Shown here: positions 15,216 to 22,857 of the stretch, piece by piece
Position numbering within the stretch: position 1 is the stretch's first letter
Layout of the letters: every line of letters begins with the position of its first letter
From: a virus
IMG/VR virus record: IMGVR_UViG_3300032180_000013
Location: 1-46,990 of that record
Length of the DNA stretch: 46,990 bases
Strand: one strand, 5' to 3'
Program-made: the position numbers and the translations under genes
The notes under the pieces: model-generated
What the model was told of the DNA's origin: nothing
Database searches by the model: none
What the model saw: the letters and a program-made list of their open reading frames with translations, nothing else

Positions 15216-15504
15216 CCGTGCTCTCCTCGGCATGGCTGCGCTTGTTTGGCAGGATGTACGTCAAGTCCTCGCACTTCAGCCCCAAACTTCGTCCCGCCCA
15301 TTTCAACAACCGTTTCAACCTCTGCTCCCACGGCTCCGAGTGCGGCATGATTCGCAAAGTCACCTGGACCAACTCCGGTTCAGGCCCCGCGCCGGCTTGC
15401 GTCTGCCCAGCTACCGGCGCGGGGGAAGGTATCTTGCAGGCCGCCTTGGCTTCGGCGTACCAGTTGGGCGGCAGTTTGTACTGGTCGCGACGACGGCGGG
15501 TCAT
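15196..15504 (-). CDS. Hypothetical early protein (102 aa)
   Basis: ATG 15504 (MTRRRRDQYKLPPNWYAEAK) overlaps the upstream stop. A basic start, a Pro/Ala/Gly linker (PAPVAGQTQAGAGPEPE), then a folded-looking part (PHSEPWEQRLKRLLKWAGRSLGLKC). The end overlaps the next gene by 20 nt. Function unknown. Confidence 0.65.
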   Translation of the reverse strand: MTRRRRDQYKLPPNWYAEAKAACKIPSPAPVAGQTQAGAGPEPELVQVTLRIMPHSEPWEQRLKRLLKWAGRSLGLKCEDLTYILPNKRSHAEESTDAHEPR

Positions 15505-15965
15505 GTCTTCCTCGGAAATGGCCTTTGGGGAGCTTCGGCTTCATCGGCATCAAGCACGATGCGCATTGGGCCTCGCTCATCCTCCAGGCCGAAGTTAAAG
15601 ACTCCCTTGGGCACACACCACAGATAGAAGCGATTCGATGGATCACGCAACCGAGACTCGGCTGGGTACAGTTCGACCGCTTCCCATTCGTCGCCGAGCA
15701 GGGCGTTCTTCAGTTGCTGAAAGTCTCGCCAGTCATGCCGCGACGTCTCGTCGATTGACGAAATGGAAATCGTTGCCCAGGGTCCGCCGCCAATTGGGAA
15801 GCCGGAAGGATAGTCCTTCACGCATCCATAGTAAGTATCGTTTTCCCACTGCTGTCCCCATTCGGTAAGCGAGCCGTAGCGGATCTTGCCCAGCTCAAAG
15901 CTTGAGCGTTCGAGGTGAAAGAACACCTTGCCGTCATCGCTGACGCACTTTTGGCGGTGGGTCAT
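15501..15965 (-). CDS. Phage family DUF7694-like protein
   Basis: 154 residues, start ATG 15965 (MTHRQKCVSDDGK) overlapping the stop of the upstream gene (ATGA). The central segment SRHDWRDFQQLKNALLGDEW and AVELYPAESRLRDPSNRF, followed by RGPMRIVLDADE, is a conserved pattern I associate with an uncharacterised family seen in many phage early regions (I believe DUF7694). No catalytic motif. Confidence 0.72.
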   Translation of the reverse strand: MTHRQKCVSDDGKVFFHLERSSFELGKIRYGSLTEWGQQWENDTYYGCVKDYPSGFPIGGGPWATISISSIDETSRHDWRDFQQLKNALLGDEWEAVELYPAESRLRDPSNRFYLWCVPKGVFNFGLEDERGPMRIVLDADEAEAPQRPFPRKT

Positions 15966-16780
15966 GTCTTCTTCCTCGCTGGGCAGCACAGATGGTGATT
16001 CCGATATAACTCGCTTGTGTCGGCTTCGGGATCGTACTTCACATGTTCCGCCCGGTTGTCCTTGCCGATCCTGAATTGGCCTCCGCCAGGCTCGGCGTTG
16101 AGCGGCATTCGCTTCCCCTTCTGCGTGGTCACCCACAGGATTTCCGCTTTGCAGAATTTGCACTTCCCCTTGGAAGCCGAGGGCGCTGGCTTTGTCGGCG
16201 CGGCATGGAGCAGCTTGTAGTTGACGGCGAGCATTTCGAGTCCTCGATAGGCTGCGTCAACGACTCCGGGCTTTGCGGCCTTGGTTTTAGCCAACATTTC
16301 CAGGTCTTTGCGGTACGCCTTCTCGGTTGCCGCGATGCGTTTCTCGTAGGGCTCGGGTTGGTCAAGGCCGGCATCCTCACGCGGCTCCGATTGCCGCATG
16401 GCCGCACAGTCCTTGCAACTTTTCTTCGGGCCGTTCAGCCGGCAGGACCGACAGTAGGTTTCGGAGGCCCAATTAAGCGCCTCGACAACTCCCATATTCT
16501 CCACTGAAGATAAGTGGACACGCAGGATCTCCCAATTATCGTCAACCCGCATGAGTCGGTGCGCTGTGCTACGCGGGATGTCCGTAGTATCAAGCTCCGG
16601 CAGCCAAGCTTTGCCTTCGGCAACGCATTGGTTTTTGAGCAAGTTCAGTTCCGCGCCAATGGCCCTCATTTGCTCAATGGTCAGGCGAATCTGGCGGGCG
16701 TACATTCCCCTAATCCTGGACTGGCGGTCCTTGATAGAGGTTGCCTTGCGTACTTCCGCTGGGGGATCGAGGGGATTCAT
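15962..16780 (-). CDS. DUF3102-like protein with C-terminal zinc ribbon
   Basis: 272 residues. ATG 16780 (MNPLDPPAEV) lies behind AAGGAGCAAAAGG; an upstream in-frame start has no site. Residues 20-85 (IRLTIEQMRAIGAELNLLKN ... STAHRLMRVDDNW) resemble DUF3102-type helical domains of phage regulatory or plasmid-maintenance proteins. A Cys cluster follows (YCRSCRLNGPKKSCKDCAAM), then a Lys-rich linker and a C-terminal zinc ribbon (CKFCKAEILWV ... KRMPLN ... CCPARK). Possibly a DNA-binding regulator; the assignment is by pattern only. Confidence 0.7.
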   Translation of the reverse strand: MNPLDPPAEVRKATSIKDRQSRIRGMYARQIRLTIEQMRAIGAELNLLKNQCVAEGKAWLPELDTTDIPRSTAHRLMRVDDNWEILRVHLSSVENMGVVEALNWASETYCRSCRLNGPKKSCKDCAAMRQSEPREDAGLDQPEPYEKRIAATEKAYRKDLEMLAKTKAAKPGVVDAAYRGLEMLAVNYKLLHAAPTKPAPSASKGKCKFCKAEILWVTTQKGKRMPLNAEPGGGQFRIGKDNRAEHVKYDPEADTSELYRNHHLCCPARKKT

Positions 16781-17174
16781 CCTTTTGCTCCTTCTTCGGA
16801 GGCACATAGTCCTTGGGTGGACTGATTTGCTCTTCTTCCTCTACGTGGCCTTCCAGGGTTTCACGTTCGGGCGGGCGATATTTCGGGCGCGGGTCGAGTT
16901 CGGTTTCTCGCTTGCGGTCGAGAAACGGTAGCCAGTGCTCCGGCAAATCTTGCAGCCGTCGCCAGCCCGTCTCGCCGACAAGTCTCCAGCCGGTGCAGCC
17001 GACAGGAATCCGCGGAACAACGTGCGCTGCATCCGTTTTGCCGCTGGTGCCGATGTAACGCACAGGCCGGCGCGGCAGGCAGGGCAAGACGACAATGCGG
17101 GTCATCCTGCCGCCAACTATAACCCCGCCCAGGCGGTACTCAAGCATATGTGGCAAGTCGTCGGGGAATTTCAT
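16710..17174 (-). CDS. Hypothetical early protein with charged tail (154 aa)
   Basis: ATG 17174 overlaps the upstream stop (ATGA coupling). Residues 1-90 look folded (PHMLEYRLGGVIVGGRMTR), with CTGWRLVGETGWRRLQDLP near 60-78. Residues 90-154 are Glu/Pro/Lys-rich and disordered. The last 71 nt overlap the next gene in a different frame. No family recognised. Confidence 0.62.
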   Translation of the reverse strand: MKFPDDLPHMLEYRLGGVIVGGRMTRIVVLPCLPRRPVRYIGTSGKTDAAHVVPRIPVGCTGWRLVGETGWRRLQDLPEHWLPFLDRKRETELDPRPKYRPPERETLEGHVEEEEQISPPKDYVPPKKEQKDESPRSPSGSTQGNLYQGPPVQD

Positions 17175-17395
17175 CTCCCCTCCGGGTCCATCTGGTCAGC
17201 GGCCCAGCGAGCGGCCACCAGCAGTTTCATTTGCGCCAGGCGCTCGGGTGTTACCTGGGACGGATCGCCTTCCGCGCGGATCTCGGCCCGGCAAGTGTCG
17301 CATTCCCAATAATGCTTGCCGACTGCGGCGCGCTCGGCAACCGTCGCCCGCAAGAATCCTCTTTTGATAACTTCTTTGCACTCGGCGCAGGTCAT
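17171..17395 (-). CDS. Small zinc-finger-like protein (74 aa)
   Basis: ATG 17395 (MTCAECKEVIKRGFLR) after GGGGAGCCGCCCAC. Two Cys pairs, CAEC and CDTC with His before the second (HYWECDTC), look like a zinc ribbon of about 40 residues, followed by a helical tail. Coupled to both neighbours by 4-nt overlaps. Confidence 0.7.
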   Translation of the reverse strand: MTCAECKEVIKRGFLRATVAERAAVGKHYWECDTCRAEIRAEGDPSQVTPERLAQMKLLVAARWAADQMDPEGR

Positions 17396-17613
17396 GTGGG
17401 CGGCTCCCCTATGTTTTTGCATTCGTTGAGGATGAAGTTCATTGCGAAGTCTACGTCTACTTGTGCCGACGATTTGTTTTCCATAGCGAACCGCCAAATT
17501 TGCAAGAAGGAACCTGCGGGCAAGGTAACGAGTAAAGCCAGCAAGCCATTGGCGAGGCTTTTGGCTTCTTCCTCATTGAGTTTGTCGATCAGTAGTCGCG
17601 CTTGGTTTTTCAT
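17392..17613 (-). CDS. Hypothetical early protein (73 aa)
   Basis: ATG 17613 (MKNQARLLIDKLNEEEAKSL) overlaps the upstream stop. Almost entirely helical; a hydrophobic stretch (LANGLLALLVTLPAGSFLQIW) could be a buried helix or a weak membrane segment. No recognised family. Confidence 0.65.
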   Translation of the reverse strand: MKNQARLLIDKLNEEEAKSLANGLLALLVTLPAGSFLQIWRFAMENKSSAQVDVDFAMNFILNECKNIGEPPT

Positions 17614-17813
17614 GAGCCGACTCGAACCTCCATGACATTCGGCGGTATGGCGTATTGGCGAAAGTTGGTTGACATTGGATGCCGGCTGATGACGCGGACC
17701 CCGGGTCCATCCATGCCGCACACGGTTGCGATCAGCTGGCCGTTATAGGTGACTTCGATTACATATTCGCCGTCGATCTCCAGGTGCGGGTTTAATTCGA
17801 GTTTGCTTTTCAC
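17610..17813 (-). CDS. Hypothetical early protein (67 aa)
   Basis: Start GTG 17813 (KSKLELNPHLEIDGEYVIEV) 5 nt behind GGAGGCGCAAC and overlapping the stop of the exonuclease gene. The sequence predicts a small beta-barrel. Position directly after the recombination nuclease suggests, but does not show, an accessory role. Confidence 0.65.
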   Translation of the reverse strand: MKSKLELNPHLEIDGEYVIEVTYNGQLIATVCGMDGPGVRVISRHPMSTNFRQYAIPPNVMEVRVGS

Positions 17814-18493
17814 GTTGCGCCTCCGGTCACTTCCGCAATGGCTGCCTTGAGTGTTTCGGTCAGCGGCCGATCCTCGATCTGGGCAAGCAAGTCCTGATAG
17901 CGCTTCCAAAACATTTCGAGCGCGTCTTTGAGCTTCTCGGTGTAGGCGTCGCGCGTGACATGCACGATGGTTGACTTGCTCGCGTTCCACGGGCAGTAAG
18001 AGATAAGGTCCCAGAACTCCAAGGCCGGCTCGATAGCAAGCGGGCCATGTGCCTGCGGTCGATGGTCCTCAGCGAAGCCGCCCTTCAGGAGGTAGCGGAT
18101 TAGCGCCTTGGGTTCGTGGCACTTGATTTCCAAACCGCCGTAGTAATTGCCGTGTTTATTCTTAAGTAGCCCATCCGGCGAAAAGCCGAATCGCCCGCAG
18201 TCAGAAATGCACAGCCCAACTTGATGCACATCGCAATTGGTCTGGAGTTCGTACCAGCCACGGGCTTCGGCTTCGAGTTGCAGGCCGCGCTCGCCGGCGC
18301 GGGACACATGGCCGTTAGTCACGGGCTCGCCGCTTAGTTTCTCGCCCAGGAGTTCGCAGATCAGTTCATCGGCCGAAGCGGACAGTTTGCCGGTTTTGGG
18401 CGTGATGATCTTGTCAAAACGGGAGGCAGTTGCTAGACCGCGGCGAGCTTCGAGCCATTCGCGGGAGCCCTGTTGGCATTCGATGATCTTCAT
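17810..18493 (-). CDS. YqaJ / lambda-exonuclease family recombination nuclease
   Basis: 227 residues from ATG 18493 (MKIIECQQGSREWLEARRG), overlapping the upstream stop. Family motifs in order: QGSREWLEARRGLATASRFD (residues 8-27, substrate-binding start of the domain), GERGLQLEAEA (68-78, metal-ligand Glu), FGFSPDGLL (103-110, Asp107), LEIKC (121-125, E-x-K) and EDHRPQAHG (142-150, catalytic Gln of the family). These form the PD-(D/E)xK active site of 5'-3' exonucleases that make single-stranded ends. Its partner annealing protein (ERF) is encoded just upstream, a classic phage two-gene recombination system. Confidence 0.92.
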   Translation of the reverse strand: MKIIECQQGSREWLEARRGLATASRFDKIITPKTGKLSASADELICELLGEKLSGEPVTNGHVSRAGERGLQLEAEARGWYELQTNCDVHQVGLCISDCGRFGFSPDGLLKNKHGNYYGGLEIKCHEPKALIRYLLKGGFAEDHRPQAHGPLAIEPALEFWDLISYCPWNASKSTIVHVTRDAYTEKLKDALEMFWKRYQDLLAQIEDRPLTETLKAAIAEVTGGAT

Positions 18494-18702
18494 GTGGGCC
18501 TCGATTCTGGAAGGGCGATTGATTCGTCCAAACCCCAATCGACGGTTTCGAGCTTTACGCGAATGACGCAGCGCGAGCCAAGCACAACCTCGAATCCATC
18601 GGGGTTGACCTTGCGAATTTCGCGGATGACGGCGATGTCGCGCATCTTGTCCACCATTGCGGCAAGAGCGCCGGCCATGAAAGCTTGCATCGGGTGTTTC
18701 AC
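18490..18702 (-). CDS. Hypothetical early protein between ERF and exonuclease (70 aa)
   Basis: Start chosen at GTG 18702, which overlaps the TGA of the ERF gene (GTGA), giving VKHPMQAFMAGALAAMVDKM. The N-terminal half is helical, the C-terminal half beta-like (FEVVLGSRCVIRVKLETV). Its place inside the recombination pair suggests co-translation; role unknown. Confidence 0.65.
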   Translation of the reverse strand: MKHPMQAFMAGALAAMVDKMRDIAVIREIRKVNPDGFEVVLGSRCVIRVKLETVDWGLDESIALPESRPT

Positions 18703-19478
18703 GAGCCTGCCTTCTTCCCGTTCTTCCTCTCGGTCGGCCATCTGTAGTTGGCGCACGCTTTCTCGAATTGCGCCCGGGTTACGGCTCCCAGGTGTTCGGC
18801 CCCGAGCCATTTCAAGAAGCGATCCAACGGAATCTTGTGTGTGCGAACTTGCTCGCCGAGATAGTCGGATAACTCCTGGGTGATGTAGGCGTTCGCCGAG
18901 TTGCCATCGTTGTCCTCGTCCGTCTCGGCCAAGTTGAAAATGTTCTTTGCGAGGTAGCGCCGCGCGTAGGAATAGGTTGAGCCCGTGCCCTGAAGCGCGG
19001 TCATGATGGCCTTTTCCTGTTGAGCGGATTTGCCGTCGCGAGGGAAGTCGCCTTGATAGCGTTCCTTGTGCCCTGCTTTATGGCGCACGTCGCAGAAGAT
19101 GCGCAGCATGCCCGATTCGACGGGCAGCGGTTCCTCTCCGAACGAGAGGCTGAAGCCGTGCTTGGAATAGATGGGACGGATTATCTCGTTGAGCCCTTCG
19201 TAGCTCGCGTACTTCTTGCCGGTTCGGCTGTTGTCCTTGTCGCGGACAATACCCGGCATCTCGGCCTGGCAAGTGTTCATCGCTTCGGCGTACGCCTGGC
19301 TCGCCTCATCGGCTTTCATGCTCCTGTATAGCTCGAAATACTCGCGCAGCTCGGCCGGCGCCAACTTGGCGTTGAGCGCGTGCTGGATTATTTCGAGCGG
19401 CGAGCGCAGAGTGATCGGGTGTTGCTCCAGGTCGTCGGTGACGCGCACCGATTCGGTTTCTGTGTCTGTAATCGTCAT
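18699..19478 (-). CDS. erf: ERF-family single-strand annealing protein
   Basis: 259 residues, ATG 19478 behind AAAGGAAGTGGAGT. The hallmark ERF core is visible: MPGIVRDKDNSRTGKKYASY near residues 74-93, the following NEIIRPIYSKHGFSLSF, and QGTGSTYSYARRYLAKNIFN near 160-180 with an acidic DEDNDGN. Proteins of this family coat single-stranded DNA and promote annealing in phage recombination. The last 60 residues contain a small C-terminal helical domain ending in a basic tail. Paired with the exonuclease downstream. Confidence 0.92.
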   Translation of the reverse strand: MTITDTETESVRVTDDLEQHPITLRSPLEIIQHALNAKLAPAELREYFELYRSMKADEASQAYAEAMNTCQAEMPGIVRDKDNSRTGKKYASYEGLNEIIRPIYSKHGFSLSFGEEPLPVESGMLRIFCDVRHKAGHKERYQGDFPRDGKSAQQEKAIMTALQGTGSTYSYARRYLAKNIFNLAETDEDNDGNSANAYITQELSDYLGEQVRTHKIPLDRFLKWLGAEHLGAVTRAQFEKACANYRWPTERKNGKKAGS

Positions 19479-19705
19479 ACTCCACTTCCTTTTGCGTAAT
19501 CGCCGGCCACTTTCTGGTTAGTTTTCGGCGAAAAAGTCACAGTGAACTCATCGCCCAACTCAGTGTTGTCTGGAATCAGAAAGCCTAAGATCCTGATGTC
19601 TTTGGCCATTGCATCGGCCTGTAGGAAATGCAGCGTTACCCGTGGCAGCCCGTCCGAGAATTGGCTGCCGTGATGCACGGCGATTATTTTGCAGGTCAGG
19701 GTCAT
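19475..19705 (-). CDS. Hypothetical early protein (76 aa)
   Basis: ATG 19705 (MTLTCKIIAVHHGSQF) stands 7 nt after GGAGGT and the gene overlaps the ERF start (ATGA). The strongly beta-like sequence suggests a small OB or beta-barrel fold (VTLHFLQADAMAKD, GDEFTVTFSPK). Possibly an ssDNA-related partner of the recombination pair; this is inference from place only. The reading frame continues upstream to 19981 without a stop, but the ribosome site decides the start. Confidence 0.65.
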   Translation of the reverse strand: MTLTCKIIAVHHGSQFSDGLPRVTLHFLQADAMAKDIRILGFLIPDNTELGDEFTVTFSPKTNQKVAGDYAKGSGV

Positions 19706-19914
19706 CGAGATACCTCCAAAAAAAATGTTAACCCCCGTCGCCCGAATCGAACGGGCTGTTCGGCCGCTCTCTTCGCCCGGCATGTCTCTTGCGCTATAGT
19801 CGGTGAGCACCATGACGGACTCGCGGCTCTGCACCAGCACGGGGTAAAACAGCGGCCGGGTCCTCGCATACACCCTGGCCGCGTAAACCGCCTTCCAGCG
19901 CGGAGGCGGAATTT

Positions 19915-20181
19915 CTAGCGGCGCGGCAGCCAGCTCGCTACAGCCAGCCAGGCTTTGACTTTTTCTTTGCTGCCCCAGCATTGGGCCGGCAGATCGTTGT
20001 AGATGTACAGAGCGATCTCCTGGAGCTGTTGCAGGCTGTTATCATCGGCCCGGCAAACGGCTTCCATGAAATTGTTTTCCAGAGCGAACGATAGAAAACC
20101 GCCGCACTCAATATGATCCCGCGCGTAGCGGTCGAGGGATTCTTTCAGTTTCGGATCAAGATTTTTCAAGTCTCTGGACAT
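19915..20181 (-). CDS. Hypothetical early protein (88 aa)
   Basis: ATG 20181 behind AGGAGAACCC. Helical, acidic protein (LKESLDRYARDHIECGGFLS, NSLQQLQEIALYIYNDLPAQ). Similar short phage proteins are common but unnamed to me. The 209 nt between its stop and the next gene's start hold no gene I can support. Confidence 0.68.
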   Translation of the reverse strand: MSRDLKNLDPKLKESLDRYARDHIECGGFLSFALENNFMEAVCRADDNSLQQLQEIALYIYNDLPAQCWGSKEKVKAWLAVASWLPRR

Positions 20182-20190
20182 GGGTTCTCC

Positions 20191-20532
20191 TCAAAAAGGC
20201 AGTTCCGGATTATCGGGCAGCGCGGGCTGGTTTCGCGCTGCCTCGTCAATTTCGCGCATCAACTCTTGCATGTTTTTTCTCCCCTGCTCATGCAACCCCC
20301 AATCGGCCCAGGCTTCGGGATCTTCGCAATAGGAGAGCATGCAGGTTTCGCAAACGCCTTTGGTGGCGTGCAGGCAGGCCGGTGTAACGGCGCGGCGCTC
20401 GGCCAAGTCTTCGAGCCATTCCTCGATTTCGCGCTGGATCGCTTCGGCGAGGCCCTGTACGTCGGGCAGGTCGTGTGGATGGTCGGCCAGGAAGTGCGCG
20501 GCCAGGTCGTAGCTTTTTTGGTCAACGCTCAT
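20191..20532 (-). CDS. Hypothetical early protein (113 aa)
   Basis: ATG 20532 overlaps the upstream stop by 4 nt. Acidic helical protein with a Cys pair region (KGVCETCMLSYCEDPEAW) that might bind a metal. It ends DNPELPF, an acidic/hydrophobic tail of a kind seen on phage DNA-handling proteins that dock to partners; whether it works that way here is unknown. Confidence 0.65.
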   Translation of the reverse strand: MSVDQKSYDLAAHFLADHPHDLPDVQGLAEAIQREIEEWLEDLAERRAVTPACLHATKGVCETCMLSYCEDPEAWADWGLHEQGRKNMQELMREIDEAARNQPALPDNPELPF

Positions 20533-20975
20533 CGCATGCTCTCCTCCAGGGCTTGTTTCAGCGGAATTGCCTCGCCGCTAGGACTGCCCTCAGAATCAGT
20601 ATTGTGCACGTAGACTTCAGGATCGTTCTCGCGCTTGCCGCAAACAACGACGTAGACATATTCAAGATCGCCGGGGTAATCGAGAATGACACCTACGCCG
20701 AGTTGGTTGAGAGGATGGTCTTCCCCCGGATATCGTTTGTGCCATTCGCTGTTCGCGTATTTGAGAGTCAGCCAAATGATGAATTTTGCCGCCAGGTAAG
20801 TGGGATCATCAAATCGAGTGTCGCCGTGCTTGGCGCATGCTTTTACGTCCTGGAAGAATTTTAAAAGATCAGCGCCAGCGCCGTTAGGGTAGCCGTCCGA
20901 ATGACGGTACACAAGCGCTAGCTTATCCTGATGATTCTTTGTGTGACCAAAGGCAATTGCGCATCGCGTGCTCAT
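20529..20975 (-). CDS. Hypothetical phage protein (148 aa, MSTRCAIAFG type)
   Basis: ATG 20975. The beginning MSTRCAIAFGHTKNHQDKL and ALVYRHSDGYPNG is a pattern I have met in phage proteins of unknown role (a beta start, then a conserved H-S-D-G-Y-P). The middle EDHPLNQLGVGVILDYPGD and EYVYVVVCGK are beta-rich. No catalytic centre is recognised. Confidence 0.7.
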   Translation of the reverse strand: MSTRCAIAFGHTKNHQDKLALVYRHSDGYPNGAGADLLKFFQDVKACAKHGDTRFDDPTYLAAKFIIWLTLKYANSEWHKRYPGEDHPLNQLGVGVILDYPGDLEYVYVVVCGKRENDPEVYVHNTDSEGSPSGEAIPLKQALEESMR

Positions 20976-20981
20976 GGATAG

Positions 20982-21197
20982 TCATTTCTCGTTGATGATG
21001 GGCTCGGGGTCCGGGTCGTAATCGCGCTCGGGTTTGGGCAAACGTCCGCTGCCGTCGCAAGGCTCGCACTTCGTCCATTCAGTGAACGGGAAGTACGACC
21101 GCTTGCCTGAGCCGTCGCAATCCGGGCAATCTTCGCCGTCATCGTCGTTTGGTCCGCCTGGGCCAGCCATCACCCAGGAGTCATAATCGAGTCCCAT
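20982..21197 (-). CDS. Small DnaJ-type zinc-knuckle protein
   Basis: 71 residues from ATG 21197 (MGLDYDSWVMAGPGG) with GGAGCAAGCT upstream. Two CxxCxGxG-like motifs, CPDCDGSGKR and CEPCDGSGRL, 19 residues apart, can bind one zinc ion as in the cysteine-rich domain of DnaJ. The N-terminus is acidic and Gly-rich, the C-terminus Asp/Pro-rich. A host-chaperone or RNA-related role is possible but unproven. Confidence 0.75.
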   Translation of the reverse strand: MGLDYDSWVMAGPGGPNDDDGEDCPDCDGSGKRSYFPFTEWTKCEPCDGSGRLPKPERDYDPDPEPIINEK

Positions 21198-21246
21198 AGC
21201 TTGCTCCAAAAAAGCGGGGCATCCGTGCCCCGTCCCAGCAGGAGAT

Positions 21247-21471
21247 TCAACGCCGCTGCCAGCCGCCCGGAACCCGACGCAACCGGCCGTAGCCACGATA
21301 GACCTGATCTTGCAAGACAGTGCCTCCCGTACTCAGGCTACCTGGCGAAAAATCCCTTTTGGTCGGCGGAGGTTTTTTGGCCGGTACAGGTTTGGCGGGT
21401 TTTTTCTCCCCAGCCGTTGCCGCAAATACGATCAAGAGCGCCAGAATCGGTCCAAACAGAAGTCGCCACAT
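21247..21471 (-). CDS. Small secreted or membrane-anchored Lys/Pro-rich protein
   Basis: 74 residues from ATG 21471 (MWRLLFGPILALLIVFAATA), 8 nt after GGAGG. The first 21 residues are a clear signal peptide or single membrane helix; then a Lys/Pro-rich linker (EKKPAKPVPAKKPPPTKR) and a short Gly/Arg tail. It could act in the host envelope (exclusion or lysis control). No family. Confidence 0.7.
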   Translation of the reverse strand: MWRLLFGPILALLIVFAATAGEKKPAKPVPAKKPPPTKRDFSPGSLSTGGTVLQDQVYRGYGRLRRVPGGWQRR

Positions 21472-21552
21472 AAAGGATTCCTCCAGGGGCGAAAGAAAAA
21501 GAACGCTGGGTAGATGTTGCCGAAAAGGGCATCCGTGCCCCTGCTTCATATC

Positions 21553-22596
21553 TCAGGCCCACGTCTTGGCGGGCAGTTGGAACACCTCGCCGCCGATTGC
21601 TTCCAACTCGGTTGCACGGTCGTAGCTCTCGACGTCTTGGCTGGCTCGGGTGATCGCGTTCCCCAGGCCGAACGCGGAAAGGTCGTGTCCCTCGATCAGG
21701 TGTTTGAGGACAGAGCCCTTTTCCCCGTCCGTGAAGCTGAACCGCTTGGCGGCCACTTCCAGGACCTCGGTAATGTCCTCAGGCAGTTGCTCGCCGGCTG
21801 CGCGGCGCATGGTCAGCAATTGCTTGTCGAGACGTTCCTGGGTGAGCACACCGGCTACCGTGTCCTGTACGGACATGAAGAAAGCTTTGTCGTTAGCCTG
21901 GCGCGTGGCGTCCGTGAAATACTCACGGGCATCCTCGATCAATTCATCCCCGCCGACTCGGCCGCCGACATGAGCGCGGCGGGTGACTTGCTCCATGATC
22001 GCGCCGTTAAGGCACACCAGGCGATAGGTGAGCGCGGCAACCTGCAAGCGCCCTTCGCCGATCTCCGAATTGCTCACCAGCAAACCGGCCTGGACTGTAT
22101 CGCCCTTGGCGACGTCGCCGCGGACTCGCTCCGTAGTTGCCTTCAGGTATAGCCGGCGTTCGGTAACGTCGCCGCTTAGGACCGTGGCGCCCAGGGCGGT
22201 CAGCTTGGGCAGGACGGTCTCGGCCAAGTCAAGGTTGTCGAGCGGCCGAAAGCGGTCGGAAAGAATCGCGCGAACCCCGCCGTCCAAGGTACGAATCATC
22301 TTCTTCGCCGGCTGCGCTTGCAGCCAGTGATTGGCGTTCCGGGCCAAGAGGTCCGGCGCCTGGGCGAGCATGCGGTCGTAATAAGGTTTCGGGATTTGCA
22401 GCGTGGCGCTGAGCTGCTGATGGGCGGTCTGCCGCAGGGGCATGCCGCCGTTTACTCCGTCCATGATGATCGGCGCCGAAGCGTCCGGCGTGGCCCGCAA
22501 GGACAGTCGCCGGGTATCGGCGATATAGTCCTTTTTGCTCTTGGCCTGGCGTTCGAGTTCGGTCGCAAGTTCGACTAATGTACGTCCACTTTTCAT
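21553..22596 (-). CDS. DUF932 phage/plasmid-like protein
   Basis: 347 residues. I prefer ATG 22596 (MKSGRTLVELATELE), 9 nt after GAAGGG, over an ATG at 22605 that sits on the site. The sequence follows DUF932: TAHQQLSATLQIPKPYYDRM, NHWLQAQPAKKMIRTLDGGV, RAILSDRFRPLDN, then the beta-rich VQAGLLVSNSEIGEGRLQVA and YRLVCLNGAIM. DUF932 proteins are common in phages and plasmids; no biochemical role is established to my knowledge. It has its own promoter and a long structured leader, so its expression seems specially controlled. Confidence 0.85.
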   Translation of the reverse strand: MKSGRTLVELATELERQAKSKKDYIADTRRLSLRATPDASAPIIMDGVNGGMPLRQTAHQQLSATLQIPKPYYDRMLAQAPDLLARNANHWLQAQPAKKMIRTLDGGVRAILSDRFRPLDNLDLAETVLPKLTALGATVLSGDVTERRLYLKATTERVRGDVAKGDTVQAGLLVSNSEIGEGRLQVAALTYRLVCLNGAIMEQVTRRAHVGGRVGGDELIEDAREYFTDATRQANDKAFFMSVQDTVAGVLTQERLDKQLLTMRRAAGEQLPEDITEVLEVAAKRFSFTDGEKGSVLKHLIEGHDLSAFGLGNAITRASQDVESYDRATELEAIGGEVFQLPAKTWA

Positions 22597-22771
22597 TGGG
22601 AACATCCCTTCAAAACAGGAACAGTTGCCGCGCCTGGAACAGCCAGGCAGACCGGCGGAGATCGCGGCAAACCCACCGCACGGGTGCGCCTTGGCGGGAT
22701 AGGATGGGCCGCCCGTGGGTGAGGTTTGCTCGTATTTTGGTCGCTGGGTAGACCCGCCAAGGTCTTTCAGG
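22597..22771 (-). ncRNA. Structured 5' leader RNA of the DUF932 gene (pseudoknot-capable)
   Basis: About 175 nt between the predicted transcription start (~22771) and the DUF932 start. Coding-strand pairings by eye: A = CCTTGGCGGG (22762-22753) with CCCGCCAAGG (22698-22689), 10 of 10; B = GCAAACC (22729-22723) with GGTTTGC (22673-22667), 7 of 7. Their order A-B-A'-B' is a pseudoknot. Also a hairpin GCCTGG/CCAGGC (22648-22643 with 22637-22632) enclosed by TTGCCGCG/CGCGGCAA (22670-22663 with 22632-22625), which shares bases with B', so two exclusive folds are possible. It ends 28 nt before the start codon. Could be a riboswitch-like, protein-binding or thermosensor leader; two open frames across it are an alternative explanation. 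Confidence 0.6.
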
Positions 22772-22777
22772 TCCGCA

Positions 22778-22807
22778 AGTATAGATCACAATGCGGGCAC
22801 TTGTCAA
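22778..22807 (-). promoter_or_regulatory. Sigma70-type promoter for the DUF932 gene
   Basis: On the minus strand TTGACA (22807-22802), 18-nt spacer, TATACT (22783-22778). The -35 is a perfect match and the -10 five of six to the bacterial consensus. It lies in the gap after the 70-aa gene (stop 22858) and points to the DUF932 gene. Confidence 0.8.
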
Positions 22808-22857
22808 ATGGAATTTTTGTCGGTCTACTCGCTGGATGCGTTTGCTCTCAAATCAGC

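Noticed and set aside
19740-19756. tRNA T-arm-like sequence (GCCCG-TTCGATT-CGGGC on the minus strand)
   Set aside because: The 17-nt T-arm is perfect, but no D-arm or anticodon arm at the right distance and no matching acceptor stem within 100 nt were found. It may be a remnant or chance.
22610-22807. 65-residue leftward gene in the DUF932 leader
   Set aside because: It begins upstream of the predicted promoter -10, has no ribosome site, and the segment is better explained by extensive RNA pairing; kept as an alternative in the leader entry.
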